From: Methylomonas rhizoryzae
GTDB lineage: Bacteria > Pseudomonadota > Gammaproteobacteria > Methylococcales > Methylomonadaceae
Length of the DNA: 64,000 nt
Reading direction: 5' to 3'
Assembly (NCBI RefSeq): GCF_008632455.1
Contig: NZ_CP043929.1
Location: 2,914,001 to 2,978,000 of the forward strand
Shown piece by piece: positions 50,471 to 58,973 of the stretch. Made by a program: the position numbers and the translations under genes. The notes under the pieces were generated by a model. The model saw only the letters and a list, made by a program, of their open reading frames with translations, ran no database searches and was not told where the DNA came from. Position 1 is the stretch's first letter, and each line of letters begins with the position of its first letter.

Positions 50471-51895
50471 ATGAATTTGCGGTTGAAACCTCTGCTCGTC
50501 GTTACCCTGACGGTTCGCTTGTGGTATTGCGCGCCGGCTGTAGCGAGCGAAGCCGAAGCCGACGTGCTGATCGTCGGCGCCGGTTTGTCCGGTTTGACCG
50601 CCGCTTACCGGCTCAAACAAGCCGGCCGCTCGGTATTATTGCTGGAAGCGACGCCCCACGTCGGCGGACGCATCCGTACCGCACAGTATGAAAACGGCCG
50701 GTACGCGGAACTCGGCTTGGAAGAATTCTGGGATAACAATCCGGCGATCCCTATTTTCAGAGAACTCGGCGTCCCTTTGGAAACCTCGTACAGCGGCTTT
50801 TCCAGCTTTATCCACCAAGGCCGCTTGGTTCCGTTCGTTCAGGATAGCAATTCGGAATTCGTCGGCGCATTCGCCGGGGCGCAACAGGTGCCGGCATTTC
50901 GCGCCTGGGACGCACGCATGGCACAGCTTTACCGGCAATTGCAAACTCGCCCGCTAACCCGGGAATTATTGGATCTTCAACAAATTTCGTTTGCCGATTG
51001 GGTGCGCGGCAGCGGGTTGCCGAGTGCGCTGCAAGACATGATACGCATCGAAACGGAGCCGGAATACGGAGTGTCTTGGGAAAAAATCAGCGCGTTGGAC
51101 GGCATCGCCGAATGGCATTTGTTTTCCGGAGACGGAGTAACCCCCTACCATGTCGTCGGCGGCAATCAACGCGCTGCGTTGGCATTGGCAGACGCGATAG
51201 GCCGCGGCTCGATTCGCCTGAACCAACTGGTGACCCACGTCAGCGCCGATGAGAAGGGCGTTGAAGCGATCTCGGTCGATCAAAGCGATTTTAGCCAGCA
51301 CACATTTCACGGCGGTCGGATTATCCTGGCCATCCCGTTATTTCGGCTGGCCGACCTGCAGTTTTCCCCACCGTTGACCGCCGAACGCCGGCAAGCGATC
51401 GCCAGCCAAGCAAGCGGCGCTTACTTCACCGCCCACGTGCAGGTCGATAAAGCCGCTTCCCGCTTCTGGCATGTAAACGACATCGACGTTTTGCCGATCT
51501 TGAGCGACGGCCCGCTGGGGGTCATTTACGGCGGTCACGGCGGCGACAGCAACACCGCGATGCTGAATCTTTTGATAACCGGCAACTACGCCGAACGCTT
51601 CAATTCGCGCGGGCTAACGGCGGACGAAACCAAACAAGCATTGACCGATGCCTTCGAATCCTTGTGGCCGGGCTTCGCGGCTTCCATAAAACAAATGGTT
51701 TTCCACCGCTACCATCCGCGCGCCATAGCGGCATGGCCGATAGGCCGCTCGCGCTTCGACGCATTATCGGACAGCCTGCGGCAACCGCAAGGCCGCGTGT
51801 GTTTCGCCGGCGACTTTACCGAGGACAGCCATTCAAACGGCGCTGCCGAAGCGGCGTTGCGTTGCGTGCGCGATAGCTTGGCTATCCACGATTAA
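50471..51895 (+). CDS. Flavin-containing amine oxidase (secreted)
   Basis: 474 residues. A weak signal peptide (PLLVVTLTVRLWYCAPAVAS) precedes the FAD dinucleotide motif ADVLIVGAGLSGLTAAYRLK and the GGRIRTAQYENGRYAELG amine-oxidase motif. HVVGGNQRAALALADAIG and the C-terminal GRVCFAGDFTEDSHSNGAAE AAL block complete the monoamine-oxidase fold. It likely oxidises an amine or related substrate with O2 or an acceptor. It is divergent from eutB (a shared promoter region at 50309-50470), so a link to amine catabolism is possible but unproven. Confidence 0.82.
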   Translation: MNLRLKPLLVVTLTVRLWYCAPAVASEAEADVLIVGAGLSGLTAAYRLKQAGRSVLLLEATPHVGGRIRTAQYENGRYAELGLEEFWDNNPAIPIFRELGVPLETSYSGFSSFIHQGRLVPFVQDSNSEFVGAFAGAQQVPAFRAWDARMAQLYRQLQTRPLTRELLDLQQISFADWVRGSGLPSALQDMIRIETEPEYGVSWEKISALDGIAEWHLFSGDGVTPYHVVGGNQRAALALADAIGRGSIRLNQLVTHVSADEKGVEAISVDQSDFSQHTFHGGRIILAIPLFRLADLQFSPPLTAERRQAIASQASGAYFTAHVQVDKAASRFWHVNDIDVLPILSDGPLGVIYGGHGGDSNTAMLNLLITGNYAERFNSRGLTADETKQALTDAFESLWPGFAASIKQMVFHRYHPRAIAAWPIGRSRFDALSDSLRQPQGRVCFAGDFTEDSHSNGAAEAALRCVRDSLAIHD

Positions 51896-51919
51896 GCCAA
51901 CAGCCTTGGAATTGCGACT

Positions 51920-52390
51920 TTACTTCGGTGCCAGCAAATCGGCCTGCATGACGCTCACCTCGTGTCCGCGGTACAACTCTTGCTGCAAAACCCGCCACTC
52001 CAGGCGCCGGTAAAAGGCTGCCCGGTCTGGGGTAAACAAATACAACCGTTCGAAGCCGGCGCCTTTGGCTTGCTGCATGACGTGCCTGACTAATTGCGAA
52101 CCTATGCCCTGATTACGAAACGGCGGCGCTACGAACACGCTGGCTAGCCAGGGCGTCAACTCCGGGCGGGTATCCATATCGCAGGCAATCAATGCCGCCG
52201 AGCCAGCCAATTCGCCATCATGCAAATAGAGGTAGGTGGCGGGAACCGCGTCGCCGTGCAAATAGGCTTGCATTTTTCCTATACGTTGCTGCAAGCTTTG
52301 GCCCGGGTTCAGTTCGGCCCATTCCGCCTGGTGCCAGGCCGCTAAGGTGGGAAGATGTTCCGGTAAGCTTGTCAGATTTACTATGGTCAT
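51920..52390 (-). CDS. GNAT family N-acetyltransferase
   Basis: 156 residues. The acetyl-CoA binding motif A is PWLASVFVAPPFRNQGIGSQ then LVRHVMQQAKGAGFERLYLF, followed by the motif B region FYRRLEWRVL. YLYLHDGELAGSAALIACDM forms the preceding strands. The acceptor is unknown. ATG 52390 gives a normal N-terminus (MTIVNLTSLPEHL). It converges with the amine oxidase gene, 24 nt apart. It may or may not belong to the nearby cassette array. Confidence 0.85.
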   Translation of the reverse strand: MTIVNLTSLPEHLPTLAAWHQAEWAELNPGQSLQQRIGKMQAYLHGDAVPATYLYLHDGELAGSAALIACDMDTRPELTPWLASVFVAPPFRNQGIGSQLVRHVMQQAKGAGFERLYLFTPDRAAFYRRLEWRVLQQELYRGHEVSVMQADLLAPK

Positions 52391-52552
52391 ATTGGTTCTG
52401 TACCCGACGATACGGATCAAACGCGAATGCGCTGAGGGATGTAAAATTACCTATGTGTATTCAGGGTTGGAAATTAGCCCTAACCCGATTTTTAAATCAC
52501 TCCGTATTGAGCAAAAGTTGGTTGGTTTATTATGTTTCCAGCCAGTGAGCTG

Positions 52553-52951
52553 TTATGTGCAAAAGTTGATTGGGAGCAATTCTCGGTATCGGCCATTATG
52601 TGAAGCTTTGCATAACGGCCAGTAGCAGGCGTAAATGCAAGCAGTGAGTGGGCCAATTTCATTAAGCATCCATGTAGTTTCGACGTGCCCCGGAATCTCC
52701 ATTTTATTCTTTGGGATCATTGTTAGGGTACGGCTTTCCGGATCCGTGTATTCACAAAGAATTTCGTCCTCACTTAGGTCGAAATGCTTATGCACCAGGT
52801 ACAAAGCGAAACGATCCAACTTCCCGTGCTTTTTCAATACTTCCCTGATTTCCGCCAAGCATTCAGAGTCTTGGTCATTCAATGGCTCTACATCTTGTAA
52901 ATAGTTGATTGGTGCCCATTGCATAGGGGCGACTGCAATTTGCTCGCGCAT
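52553..52951 (-). CDS. Hypothetical cassette protein (132 aa)
   Basis: 132 residues, soluble. The first half is helical and charged (DVEPLNDQDSECLAEIREVL, RFALYLVHKHFDLSEDEILC), followed by a beta-like CEYTDPESRTLTMIPKN. The pattern recalls small proteins that use a C-terminal strand pair to bind a partner, but I recognise no family. GGAGG lies 5 nt before the ATG. It is the first gene left of an attC-like site and on the same strand as the other array genes. A hairpin (GGCCATTATG / CATAACGGCC) overlaps its 3' end at 52590-52620. Confidence 0.65.
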   Translation of the reverse strand: MREQIAVAPMQWAPINYLQDVEPLNDQDSECLAEIREVLKKHGKLDRFALYLVHKHFDLSEDEILCEYTDPESRTLTMIPKNKMEIPGHVETTWMLNEIGPLTACIYACYWPLCKASHNGRYRELLPINFCT

Positions 52952-53017
52952 GCTTCCTCCAAGTTTTACCTTTCCGCCGTTCAGACATCAGACCCGCATG
53001 TGGCGGTTTTCATGAGA

Positions 53018-53078
53018 GTCTGACGCCTGCGCCCAGCCGCGTGCGTCTTCGCACGTCGGCTGCAGCTCGTTGTTGGGC
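53018..53078 (-). repeat. attC-like recombination site (61 bp)
   Basis: Minus strand: GCCCAAC (perfect RYYYAAC), CTGCAGCCG-a-CGTGCG, a 4-nt loop, CGCACG-c-GGCTG, and GTCAGAC (one change from GTTRRRY). The stem has unpaired bases at the expected places. It separates the 132-aa and 148-aa genes. Confidence 0.78.
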
Positions 53079-53087
53079 CGCGATGTG

Positions 53088-53534
53088 TCACAGAATTCGC
53101 CATCGCAGCATGTAGTCAGGGCCGCTAGGTTCATAACGGCTTTCGCGATCAATTTGATCAACTTCAACTTGGGCGCGCTGGGCATTCCCAGGCACTCGAT
53201 CCCTGCTTTCCTTTAGCCTCTCGTTTATCTCGTCCCATCTTCGGTTGACGCCACCATGACCCGGATGTGATTCAAGTTTCGCCTGACCAGACTCGTACAG
53301 AGCATTCCACTCGACAAAGATGCGCCACTGTTCAATCTCTAGCTGCAGAGACTCCGCGTCAATTGGCCAGACCACGAAGGTTCCAAGATATTCGTCTTCT
53401 GCTTCGTCGAATAGGGACCTGAATCGCTGAGGTAACCCGTTGATGTCCGCGACACCCGCGCGTGGTCCGTCATACCACTCGTTCTCGACGTACACCCTCT
53501 CAGGTGGACCAAATCCTTTCGTGTCGCGAGTCAT
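53088..53534 (-). CDS. Hypothetical cassette protein (148 aa)
   Basis: 148 residues, soluble. GPPERVYVENEWYDGPRAGV with ADINGLPQRFRSLFDEAEDE and YLGTFVVWPIDAESLQLEIE resembles small unannotated proteins common in environmental gene cassettes. A charged C-terminal part follows (WDEINERLKESRDRV). No function is known. ATG 53534 is 10 nt after the R' box GTTGGGC of the attC-like site at 53544-53624, as is usual in cassettes; an earlier start would run through the attC. Confidence 0.68.
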   Translation of the reverse strand: MTRDTKGFGPPERVYVENEWYDGPRAGVADINGLPQRFRSLFDEAEDEYLGTFVVWPIDAESLQLEIEQWRIFVEWNALYESGQAKLESHPGHGGVNRRWDEINERLKESRDRVPGNAQRAQVEVDQIDRESRYEPSGPDYMLRWRIL

Positions 53535-53543
53535 ATCTTCGAG

Positions 53544-53624
53544 GCCCAACGCCCGCCATAACCGGACGTAAAAAGCAGAGCGCAGCGGCACTTTTTGCGG
53601 TCCGAGTTTATGGCATTGTTATGC
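53544..53624 (-). repeat. attC-like recombination site (81 bp)
   Basis: Plus strand: GCCCAAC (53544-53550) and GTTATGC (53618-53624) bracket long arms. GCCATAA-C-CGGAC-g-TAAAAAG pairs with CTTTTT-gc-GGTCCG-ag-TTTATGGC, leaving single unpaired bases. This is one of the clearest attC-like structures in the window, with a Vibrio-type GTTATGC end. Confidence 0.82.
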
Positions 53625-54113
53625 ATTGTTACCAATTCTCATTGTGTTAAAGCCTTCTTCAGCTGCTGGCTCAACAAAATACTTCGTCACCTGAGCGAAC
53701 ATCTCCGCTGTATCAGTGGCTGCCCTCTCAGGTTGCTCTATACGTCTTTTCTCGATCTGTTCGAGGCATATTTCATTAGAAACATCGATATATATCAACT
53801 GATGACAAGCTTCCACCTCTGAGAAAATTTCCCTGAACCATTCTCTTTGTGAAACAGTATTTGCCGGGAAATCCATAACAACATCTGTGGCAGTATTTAA
53901 TATTGATTGCACTAGCCTTTTAATAGGAGGCTTGATCTGGCTAGAATATTTAACATAGTCCTCTAGTGAAGCAATCATATTGGGGTATATAGACGTCAGC
54001 CATTCATCTTCGGATAGCAATACAGCATTCCTTTCCAAAGCGATTTCCTTGGACTTAGTTGATTTTCCAGCCCCCATCTTCCCGCAGAAAAATATCAGAG
54101 TACCTTTTGGCAT
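53619..54113 (-). CDS. P-loop ATP-binding kinase-like protein (AAA_33)
   Basis: 164 residues. The Walker A is LIFFCGKMGAGKST, and LLSEDEWLTSIYPNM follows as the substrate or lid region. VVMDFPANTVSQREWFREIF holds the Walker B-like Asp. The C-terminal EICLEQIEKRRIEQP resembles the lid of small kinases of the zeta-toxin/gluconokinase superfamily. This is typical of antibiotic or small-molecule kinases carried by cassettes, but the substrate is unknown. Its stop overlaps the attC-like site at 53544-53624. Confidence 0.8.
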   Translation of the reverse strand: MPKGTLIFFCGKMGAGKSTKSKEIALERNAVLLSEDEWLTSIYPNMIASLEDYVKYSSQIKPPIKRLVQSILNTATDVVMDFPANTVSQREWFREIFSEVEACHQLIYIDVSNEICLEQIEKRRIEQPERAATDTAEMFAQVTKYFVEPAAEEGFNTMRIGNNA

Positions 54114-54131
54114 TTCAGATCTCGTTTAAAT

Positions 54132-54205
54132 GCATAACGTGAAGCTAACCGGGCGCGGCGCGTCTGGTCAAAACAGTAAAGCCGCATTGTGACCGCGCCC
54201 CGGGC
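54132..54205 (-). repeat. Degenerate attC-like site (array 2, right end)
   Basis: On the minus strand the box GTTATGC (54138-54132) stands 18 nt before the kinase ATG. Behind it CCGCGCCCCGG partly pairs with CCGGGCGCGG. No second box is visible, so the outer half is mutated or lost. Confidence 0.45.
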
Positions 54206-54551
54206 CTACAAGACGGCCCAGAACAAGGAATTGTCGACGAGGATGAAAAGTCAAACCGCGAAATCGGCGGTTTGACTCAGCGGAATGTTCCGCTCAGTAC
54301 AAAGATGGAACGGGAAGGTCTTTGCCCCGCCTCAAATTCCCGCGCCGTGAATAAAGACGAAATTCAAAACCGACAAATCGTAGGTTTTGGTCACTGGCTT
54401 TAGCGTGGTCGCCGATTCTGGGCATTTGCCACCTTCTCGCAATACCGTGGTTTTTCGATAGTTATTTGGGGTATTTATTTCCAAGTGGATCACCAGTGGA
54501 TCATTGACAAAACAAAGACCAGCCAAAACAACACTAAGCAATTGATTTAAT
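54206..54551. other. Intergenic region with two hairpins
   Basis: TCAAACCGC / GCGGTTTGA at 54251-54275 is a perfect 9-bp stem, and CGGAA-tg-TTCCG follows at 54280-54292. They may be terminators or remnants of mobile DNA next to the tRNA 3' end. No integrase gene and no supported gene is seen; a 69-codon minus frame at 54332-54541 has no recognised content. Confidence 0.4.
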
Positions 54552-54628
54552 TGGCGTCCCGGAGACGATTCGAACGTCCGACCTGTCCCTTAGGAGGGGA
54601 CTGCTCTATCCTACTGAGCTACCGGGAC
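54552..54628 (-). tRNA. tRNA-Arg(CCT)
   Basis: A full cloverleaf reads on the minus strand. The acceptor stem GTCCCGG pairs with CCGGGAC; the anticodon stem GTCCC/GGGAC encloses the loop CTCCTAA (anticodon CCT, reading AGG). The T-arm loop is TTCGAAT. The 3' end continues G-CCA, so CCA is encoded. It is downstream of the second cassette array and could be an insertion target, but no attachment-site repeat is obvious. Confidence 0.95.
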
Positions 54629-54720
54629 TTTTTGAAAGGAATTAGGCGCTTACCGCTTGCTGAAAAGCGACTTTACCCCATGCCTGATGCGGCAGAGATG
54701 GACATTTTACCATGCCCGGT

Positions 54721-56310
54721 TCAGTTTTGGCCGTTTTGACTGGCCGATACGGCCCGCTCCAAAAAAATTTGCTGCAACCGGTTTTTATAATTTGTGCCGA
54801 CTTTTGCAAGCGAAAATTCCGGCCATTGCATTCGGGCACCGCCGGATTCGGCTACGGCAAACCGACGCATCATCTCAGCCGCGTGGGCGATATCCGGTTC
54901 CGCCCAAACCTGACCGTGGGCGTGTGGGTATTGGTCGCAGCCGACCTCAACCAGCGAAAAGTTGACCAAATCGGCCGCCGGGGGCTTGCAGAAATCCACG
55001 TTTCCGGAGTAGCCGGTACAAATGACGTGCAAGCCCAGTTGCAAGGCCTCCGCCAAGCCGCGGCCGAACCCTTCCGCACGGTGCAGAGACAAAAAGCAAT
55101 CGCAGGCCTGGTATAAAGCCAGCAAATCCGGCCGGGGCAAGGTGGTTTCGACGATGTGTATCCTATCGTCATGTTTTGCAAGTTTTTTCAAACGCTCCCA
55201 AGCCGGATTTTGTTGTTTGGGTTGATGGGCTTTAATCACCAAGCCGACCGTGTCGGCACCGAAATCGCCGCTGTCGAAAGCGCTTAGAAAGGCGTCGACG
55301 CACGCCTGCGGATTTTTACGCGCCACATACGAATTCAAATCGAATGAAAAGCAGAACAGGATTGCGGTTTCCGGCAAATTGAAATGCCTTCTCGCTGCGG
55401 CCCGGTCGGTAAAGGCTGTTACGCTGCCAATGTCCACCGCCATCGGCATCCAATGTAAGGGCTTGTTGCAAACCGGCTCTAAGGCCTGATAGGTGTGCCG
55501 GCTGGAGACCCAAACCTCGTCTACCAAGGCTAGCATTTGTTCCCAGGCGGCGGGCCAGCGCCCCAATTCCCAAGGCCAATAGCCGATGTTGTAGCGGCCG
55601 TCGAGTTGTTGGCTGCCGTTTTCCAGAAAATAACGGCCCTGCTCTTCCGCGGTCATGCAAAACAGGTTGAAGGCAAATTCGCCCTGCCCGGTCACGTACT
55701 CGGCCATACTGGTATCGTTTTGGGCGATGTCCGCGCCCGGGGCAAAATTCAGCATAGCCATCGGTACGTCTGCCGCCAATAACGCACGCGCCGCCATCCG
55801 GGCGTCTTCGCCTATGCCTAATTGGCCGAATGCATAACCGATGACGTTAACGCCGAATTCCCGGTCGGAAAAGGATGCCGATTCGACCGGTGGAATTTGT
55901 TGCCGCGCTATCGCATACAGCACCTGGCTGCGACCCGGTTCCGGCAACCGGTCGATCAAGCGTTGTTCGTTGCCGGCCAACACGTCCCAATAGCCGTATT
56001 CGCTGACCCCGAAGCTATAAAACCAATCCAGGTAGGCTTTGCGTTGCCGCGGCAGCGGGAATTGGGCCTGCAAATCGCCGCGCCATTGCCACAACAGATA
56101 TTGCAGTGGCGTCAACGAATAAGGATTCGCTTCGGTTTCGTTAAGCCAAGCACCGATCAGCGTGGGATTTTCCCGCAGGGCTTTGTACTCGGAAAGCCCG
56201 GAAGTAATCAGCCAGCCCATGAAGGCGTCGCGATTTTCCGGCAAACCGAACTGCATGGTTTCGCGTAAATCGATGCGCAAATCCAAAATCAATTGTTTTA
56301 CCTCAAGCAT
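54721..56310 (-). CDS. Glycosyltransferase family 4-like protein (529 aa)
   Basis: The N-terminal 130 residues are helical (LRIDLRETMQFGLPENRDAF and repeats of x-SLTPLQYLLW). The GT-B part follows: FGVNVIGYAFGQLGIGEDAR, YNIGYWPWELGRWPAAWEQM, EVWVSSRHTYQAL, WMPMAVDIGSV, and the UDP/nucleotide-binding DLLALYQACDCFLSLHRAEG then FGRGLAEALQLGLHVICTGY. It transfers a sugar to a glycan or surface acceptor; substrate unknown. Its start overlaps the end of the GT2 gene by 8 nt, so the two work together, probably on one polysaccharide. Confidence 0.85.
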   Translation of the reverse strand: MLEVKQLILDLRIDLRETMQFGLPENRDAFMGWLITSGLSEYKALRENPTLIGAWLNETEANPYSLTPLQYLLWQWRGDLQAQFPLPRQRKAYLDWFYSFGVSEYGYWDVLAGNEQRLIDRLPEPGRSQVLYAIARQQIPPVESASFSDREFGVNVIGYAFGQLGIGEDARMAARALLAADVPMAMLNFAPGADIAQNDTSMAEYVTGQGEFAFNLFCMTAEEQGRYFLENGSQQLDGRYNIGYWPWELGRWPAAWEQMLALVDEVWVSSRHTYQALEPVCNKPLHWMPMAVDIGSVTAFTDRAAARRHFNLPETAILFCFSFDLNSYVARKNPQACVDAFLSAFDSGDFGADTVGLVIKAHQPKQQNPAWERLKKLAKHDDRIHIVETTLPRPDLLALYQACDCFLSLHRAEGFGRGLAEALQLGLHVICTGYSGNVDFCKPPAADLVNFSLVEVGCDQYPHAHGQVWAEPDIAHAAEMMRRFAVAESGGARMQWPEFSLAKVGTNYKNRLQQIFLERAVSASQNGQN

Positions 56311-57349
56311 TCAACCACCGTGCTTCCCGCCCTTCTTGGCGGCCGTGTTGTTCGAAATGCGCTTGGCCGCAGCTTATATGACCGTTTCGTACCGCAAACG
56401 CCACGTCGGGATAACGTTGCAAGTATCCGGCTTCGTCGAATTCGCGCGTTGGCGGTACGACTTGCGGCGCTTGCATCATAGGCGCAACTGAGGCGGCGAC
56501 AATGGGCTGCAAAGCCTTTAATTCTTCCGCCGTAGCGACGGCGGCTAACTGCTCCAGCAGCTGTGCATGCCGGTGCGCCAAGGCTTCGCCCTCCAGGCCC
56601 TGATCGGCCAAACCGTTCAAATAGGCGGCCGCCCAGTGCGGCGCTACTACGCCCAGATGACGCTTGATACACAGCATGCCTTCCGCCGTTGCCCGGCTGC
56701 GCAGTCGAAGCGTAATGCACTCCGCATGCAGGCGCGAGCGGGCTTGCAGCGCATCGATAAAGCCGATGCGTTCCGGCACGCGGGTAAACGCTCTAAGCCA
56801 GTAGTCGAAATCGAATGCGGTTTTCAAGCCTTCGTCCAAGCGGCCCAGCAACACATACAAGCTTCTTTGGAAAAACACGCTGGGCTGACAAATAAAGCAG
56901 CCGAATTCGAACTCGGCCGCCGGGGTATCGGCGGGCTTGCTGGGGTAAAGCTCGATCACCTTGCCGCCGGCATCGATGTGCTGGCCGTGGCCGTACACCA
57001 TTAACCAGTCCGGGTGGCGGCCGAACGCCTGCACGGCTCTATCGACCGCGCCGGGCAAATACACGTCGTCGGAATTCAACCAACCGATGACGGTCCCCCT
57101 GGCCCGCTGCAGCGCCTGATTCAAGGCATGGGCCGGGCCGGTATCCGGACCGGAATACACGCGCAATCGGCCGTCTTTAGCTTGCCGCTCGCGTAACCAT
57201 TGCAAACTGCCGTCGGTAGAACCGCCGTCGGCGACTATCAACTCCAAATTCCGCCAGCTTTGCTCAAGCACGCTGGCCACCGCCTGCGGGATGAATTCCG
57301 CCTGATTCAGGCTGGGCATGACGATGGACACCAGTGGATTTGTTAGCAT
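56303..57349 (-). CDS. Glycosyltransferase family 2 with C-terminal accessory domain
   Basis: 348 residues. The GT-A fold has VSIVMPSLNQAEFIPQAVAS, LELIVADGGSTDGSLQWLRE (the first acidic motif), and GTVIGWLNSDDVYLPGAVDR (DXD-type SDD). The C-terminal FDEAGYLQRYPDVAFAVRNG then HFEQHGRQEGREARWL is an accessory module with a YLxxYPDV motif found in several carbohydrate-active proteins. It probably adds a sugar to the same polymer as the adjacent GT4 enzyme. The 8-nt overlap with that gene suggests translational coupling. Confidence 0.87.
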   Translation of the reverse strand: MLTNPLVSIVMPSLNQAEFIPQAVASVLEQSWRNLELIVADGGSTDGSLQWLRERQAKDGRLRVYSGPDTGPAHALNQALQRARGTVIGWLNSDDVYLPGAVDRAVQAFGRHPDWLMVYGHGQHIDAGGKVIELYPSKPADTPAAEFEFGCFICQPSVFFQRSLYVLLGRLDEGLKTAFDFDYWLRAFTRVPERIGFIDALQARSRLHAECITLRLRSRATAEGMLCIKRHLGVVAPHWAAAYLNGLADQGLEGEALAHRHAQLLEQLAAVATAEELKALQPIVAASVAPMMQAPQVVPPTREFDEAGYLQRYPDVAFAVRNGHISCGQAHFEQHGRQEGREARWLNA

Positions 57350-57396
57350 ACGTTCCGAAAATCCGTCTTTACACTGTAGCGCTGATAAACAGCTGC

Positions 57397-58776
57397 TTAA
57401 ATAACTTTGGAAAACTGCTGCTGTTTTTGAGCCAGATATTTATCGAACACCATGCAGATATTGCGGATCAACAGTCTTCCGGCCGGCAATACCTGAATGC
57501 CGGCATTATCCAGCGCCAGCAAGCCGTCTTGCTGCATAACCTCCAACTTGGCCAATTCGCCCTCGAAATAAGCATCGAAATCGATGCCGAAATCTTGCGC
57601 TATCTTGCCGAAGTCGAGATCGAAATGGCAAATCAATTGGGTGATCACCGCGCGGCGCAATTTGTCGTCCGCGTCCAGTTCCACGCCGCGAAACACCGGC
57701 AGCTTGCCCTGGCTAATCGCCAGGTCGTAGTGTTCCAATTCCTTGTAATTTTGCATGTAAGCGTCGCCGACCCTGCCTATCGAGGTCACGCCCAAGCCGA
57801 CCAAATCGCAATCGGAATGGGTGGAATAGCCTTGAAAATTGCGGTACAGCTTGCCTTCCCGTTGCGCCACGGCGAGTTCGTCGTCCGGTTTGGCGAAATG
57901 ATCCATGCCGATATAGACATAGCCGGCCTCGGTCAACTTTTTGCCGACCATCTGCAAAATATCCAATTTAGCCGCGGGCGACGGCAAATCGGCGTCGTTG
58001 ATCTGCCGCTGAGTTTTGAAGCGGCTGGGCATGTGCGCATAGTTAAAGACGGAAAAACGATCCGGCGCGTGGGCCAGCACTTGATCCAAGGTACGGGCGA
58101 ACGTGTCCTCGGTTTGCAACGGCAAACCGTAAATCAAATCGACATTGGTGGAGCTAAAGCCTTCGTTACGGGCAGCCTCCAACACTGCGAAAGTTTGCTG
58201 CTTGCTTTGCAAGCGGTTGACCGCTTGTTGCACCGCCGGATCGAAATCCTGCACCCCGAGACTGATGCGGTTGAAACCCAATTCGCGCAACAAGGCGATG
58301 GTACGGTCGTTGGTTTCGCGCGGATCGACTTCGATGGAATACTCGCCGCTGTCGTCGTCGTACAAGTTGAAATAGCGGCGGGTGGTATCCATCAGGCGTT
58401 TCATTTGTTCGTCGTTCAAAAAGGTCGGGGTACCGCCACCCCAGTGCAACTGAGCGACCTTGCGGCTAGGCTCGAACAACGCGCCCTGCATGGCGATTTC
58501 CCGGCACACATTATCCAGATAAGGTGCCGCGTGCGCCCGATTCTTAGTGACGATCTTGTTGCACGCGCAGTAAAAACAAACGGTATCGCAAAACGGCACG
58601 TGAAAGTACAAAGACAGCGGTCCGCCGGCGGCGTTGGACTGGTCGATATAAGCGCGATACTCGGCGTCGCCGAAACCTTCGTGCAACTCCAACGCGGTCG
58701 GATACGAGGTGTAGCGCGGTCCGGATTTATCGTAGCGGTGAATCAGATCCAGGTCGAACTCGATTGATTGGTCCAT
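57397..58776 (-). CDS. hemN: Oxygen-independent coproporphyrinogen III oxidase
   Basis: A 459-residue radical SAM enzyme. PRYTSYPTALELHEGF and SLYFHVPFCDTVCFYCACNK supply the CxxxCxxC cluster ligands and the extra Cys of HemN. LHWGGGTPTFLNDEQM, EYSIEVDPRETNDRTI, RISLGVQDFDPAVQQAVNR and FKTQRQINDADLPSPAAK complete the family. It oxidatively decarboxylates coproporphyrinogen III to protoporphyrinogen IX without oxygen. The gene has no clear Shine-Dalgarno. It is divergent from purE by about 200 bases. Confidence 0.94.
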   Translation of the reverse strand: MDQSIEFDLDLIHRYDKSGPRYTSYPTALELHEGFGDAEYRAYIDQSNAAGGPLSLYFHVPFCDTVCFYCACNKIVTKNRAHAAPYLDNVCREIAMQGALFEPSRKVAQLHWGGGTPTFLNDEQMKRLMDTTRRYFNLYDDDSGEYSIEVDPRETNDRTIALLRELGFNRISLGVQDFDPAVQQAVNRLQSKQQTFAVLEAARNEGFSSTNVDLIYGLPLQTEDTFARTLDQVLAHAPDRFSVFNYAHMPSRFKTQRQINDADLPSPAAKLDILQMVGKKLTEAGYVYIGMDHFAKPDDELAVAQREGKLYRNFQGYSTHSDCDLVGLGVTSIGRVGDAYMQNYKELEHYDLAISQGKLPVFRGVELDADDKLRRAVITQLICHFDLDFGKIAQDFGIDFDAYFEGELAKLEVMQQDGLLALDNAGIQVLPAGRLLIRNICMVFDKYLAQKQQQFSKVI

Positions 58777-58973
58777 ATCGGGGTGTTTTAGGCAAGCGAG
58801 CGCAGCGACGGGCTTGCCGTCGGTTGCTCTCGGAAAATTCGTAAATTGCGAAGGGTTATCTTACCAACAAACCCGGCCGGTGAATAATCAATGGTAAATT
58901 TGCCGGCATGGAAAAACTTCCCGATATGCGATAATTCCGCTCCTTTTCTGTTTGGCAATACCGGAGAGCTTGC

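Noticed and set aside
54332..54541. Integrase remnant beside tRNA-Arg(CCT)
   Set aside because: The 69-codon frame has no tyrosine-recombinase motifs, and no duplicated tRNA 3' end is visible within the window.
57334..58767. 477-codon plus-strand frame opposite hemN, and similar long antisense frames in the 1555-aa gene (8696-9661, 10556-11428)
   Set aside because: They mirror strongly conserved genes on the minus strand, have no recognisable domains and no ribosome sites. GC-rich codons make such frames common.
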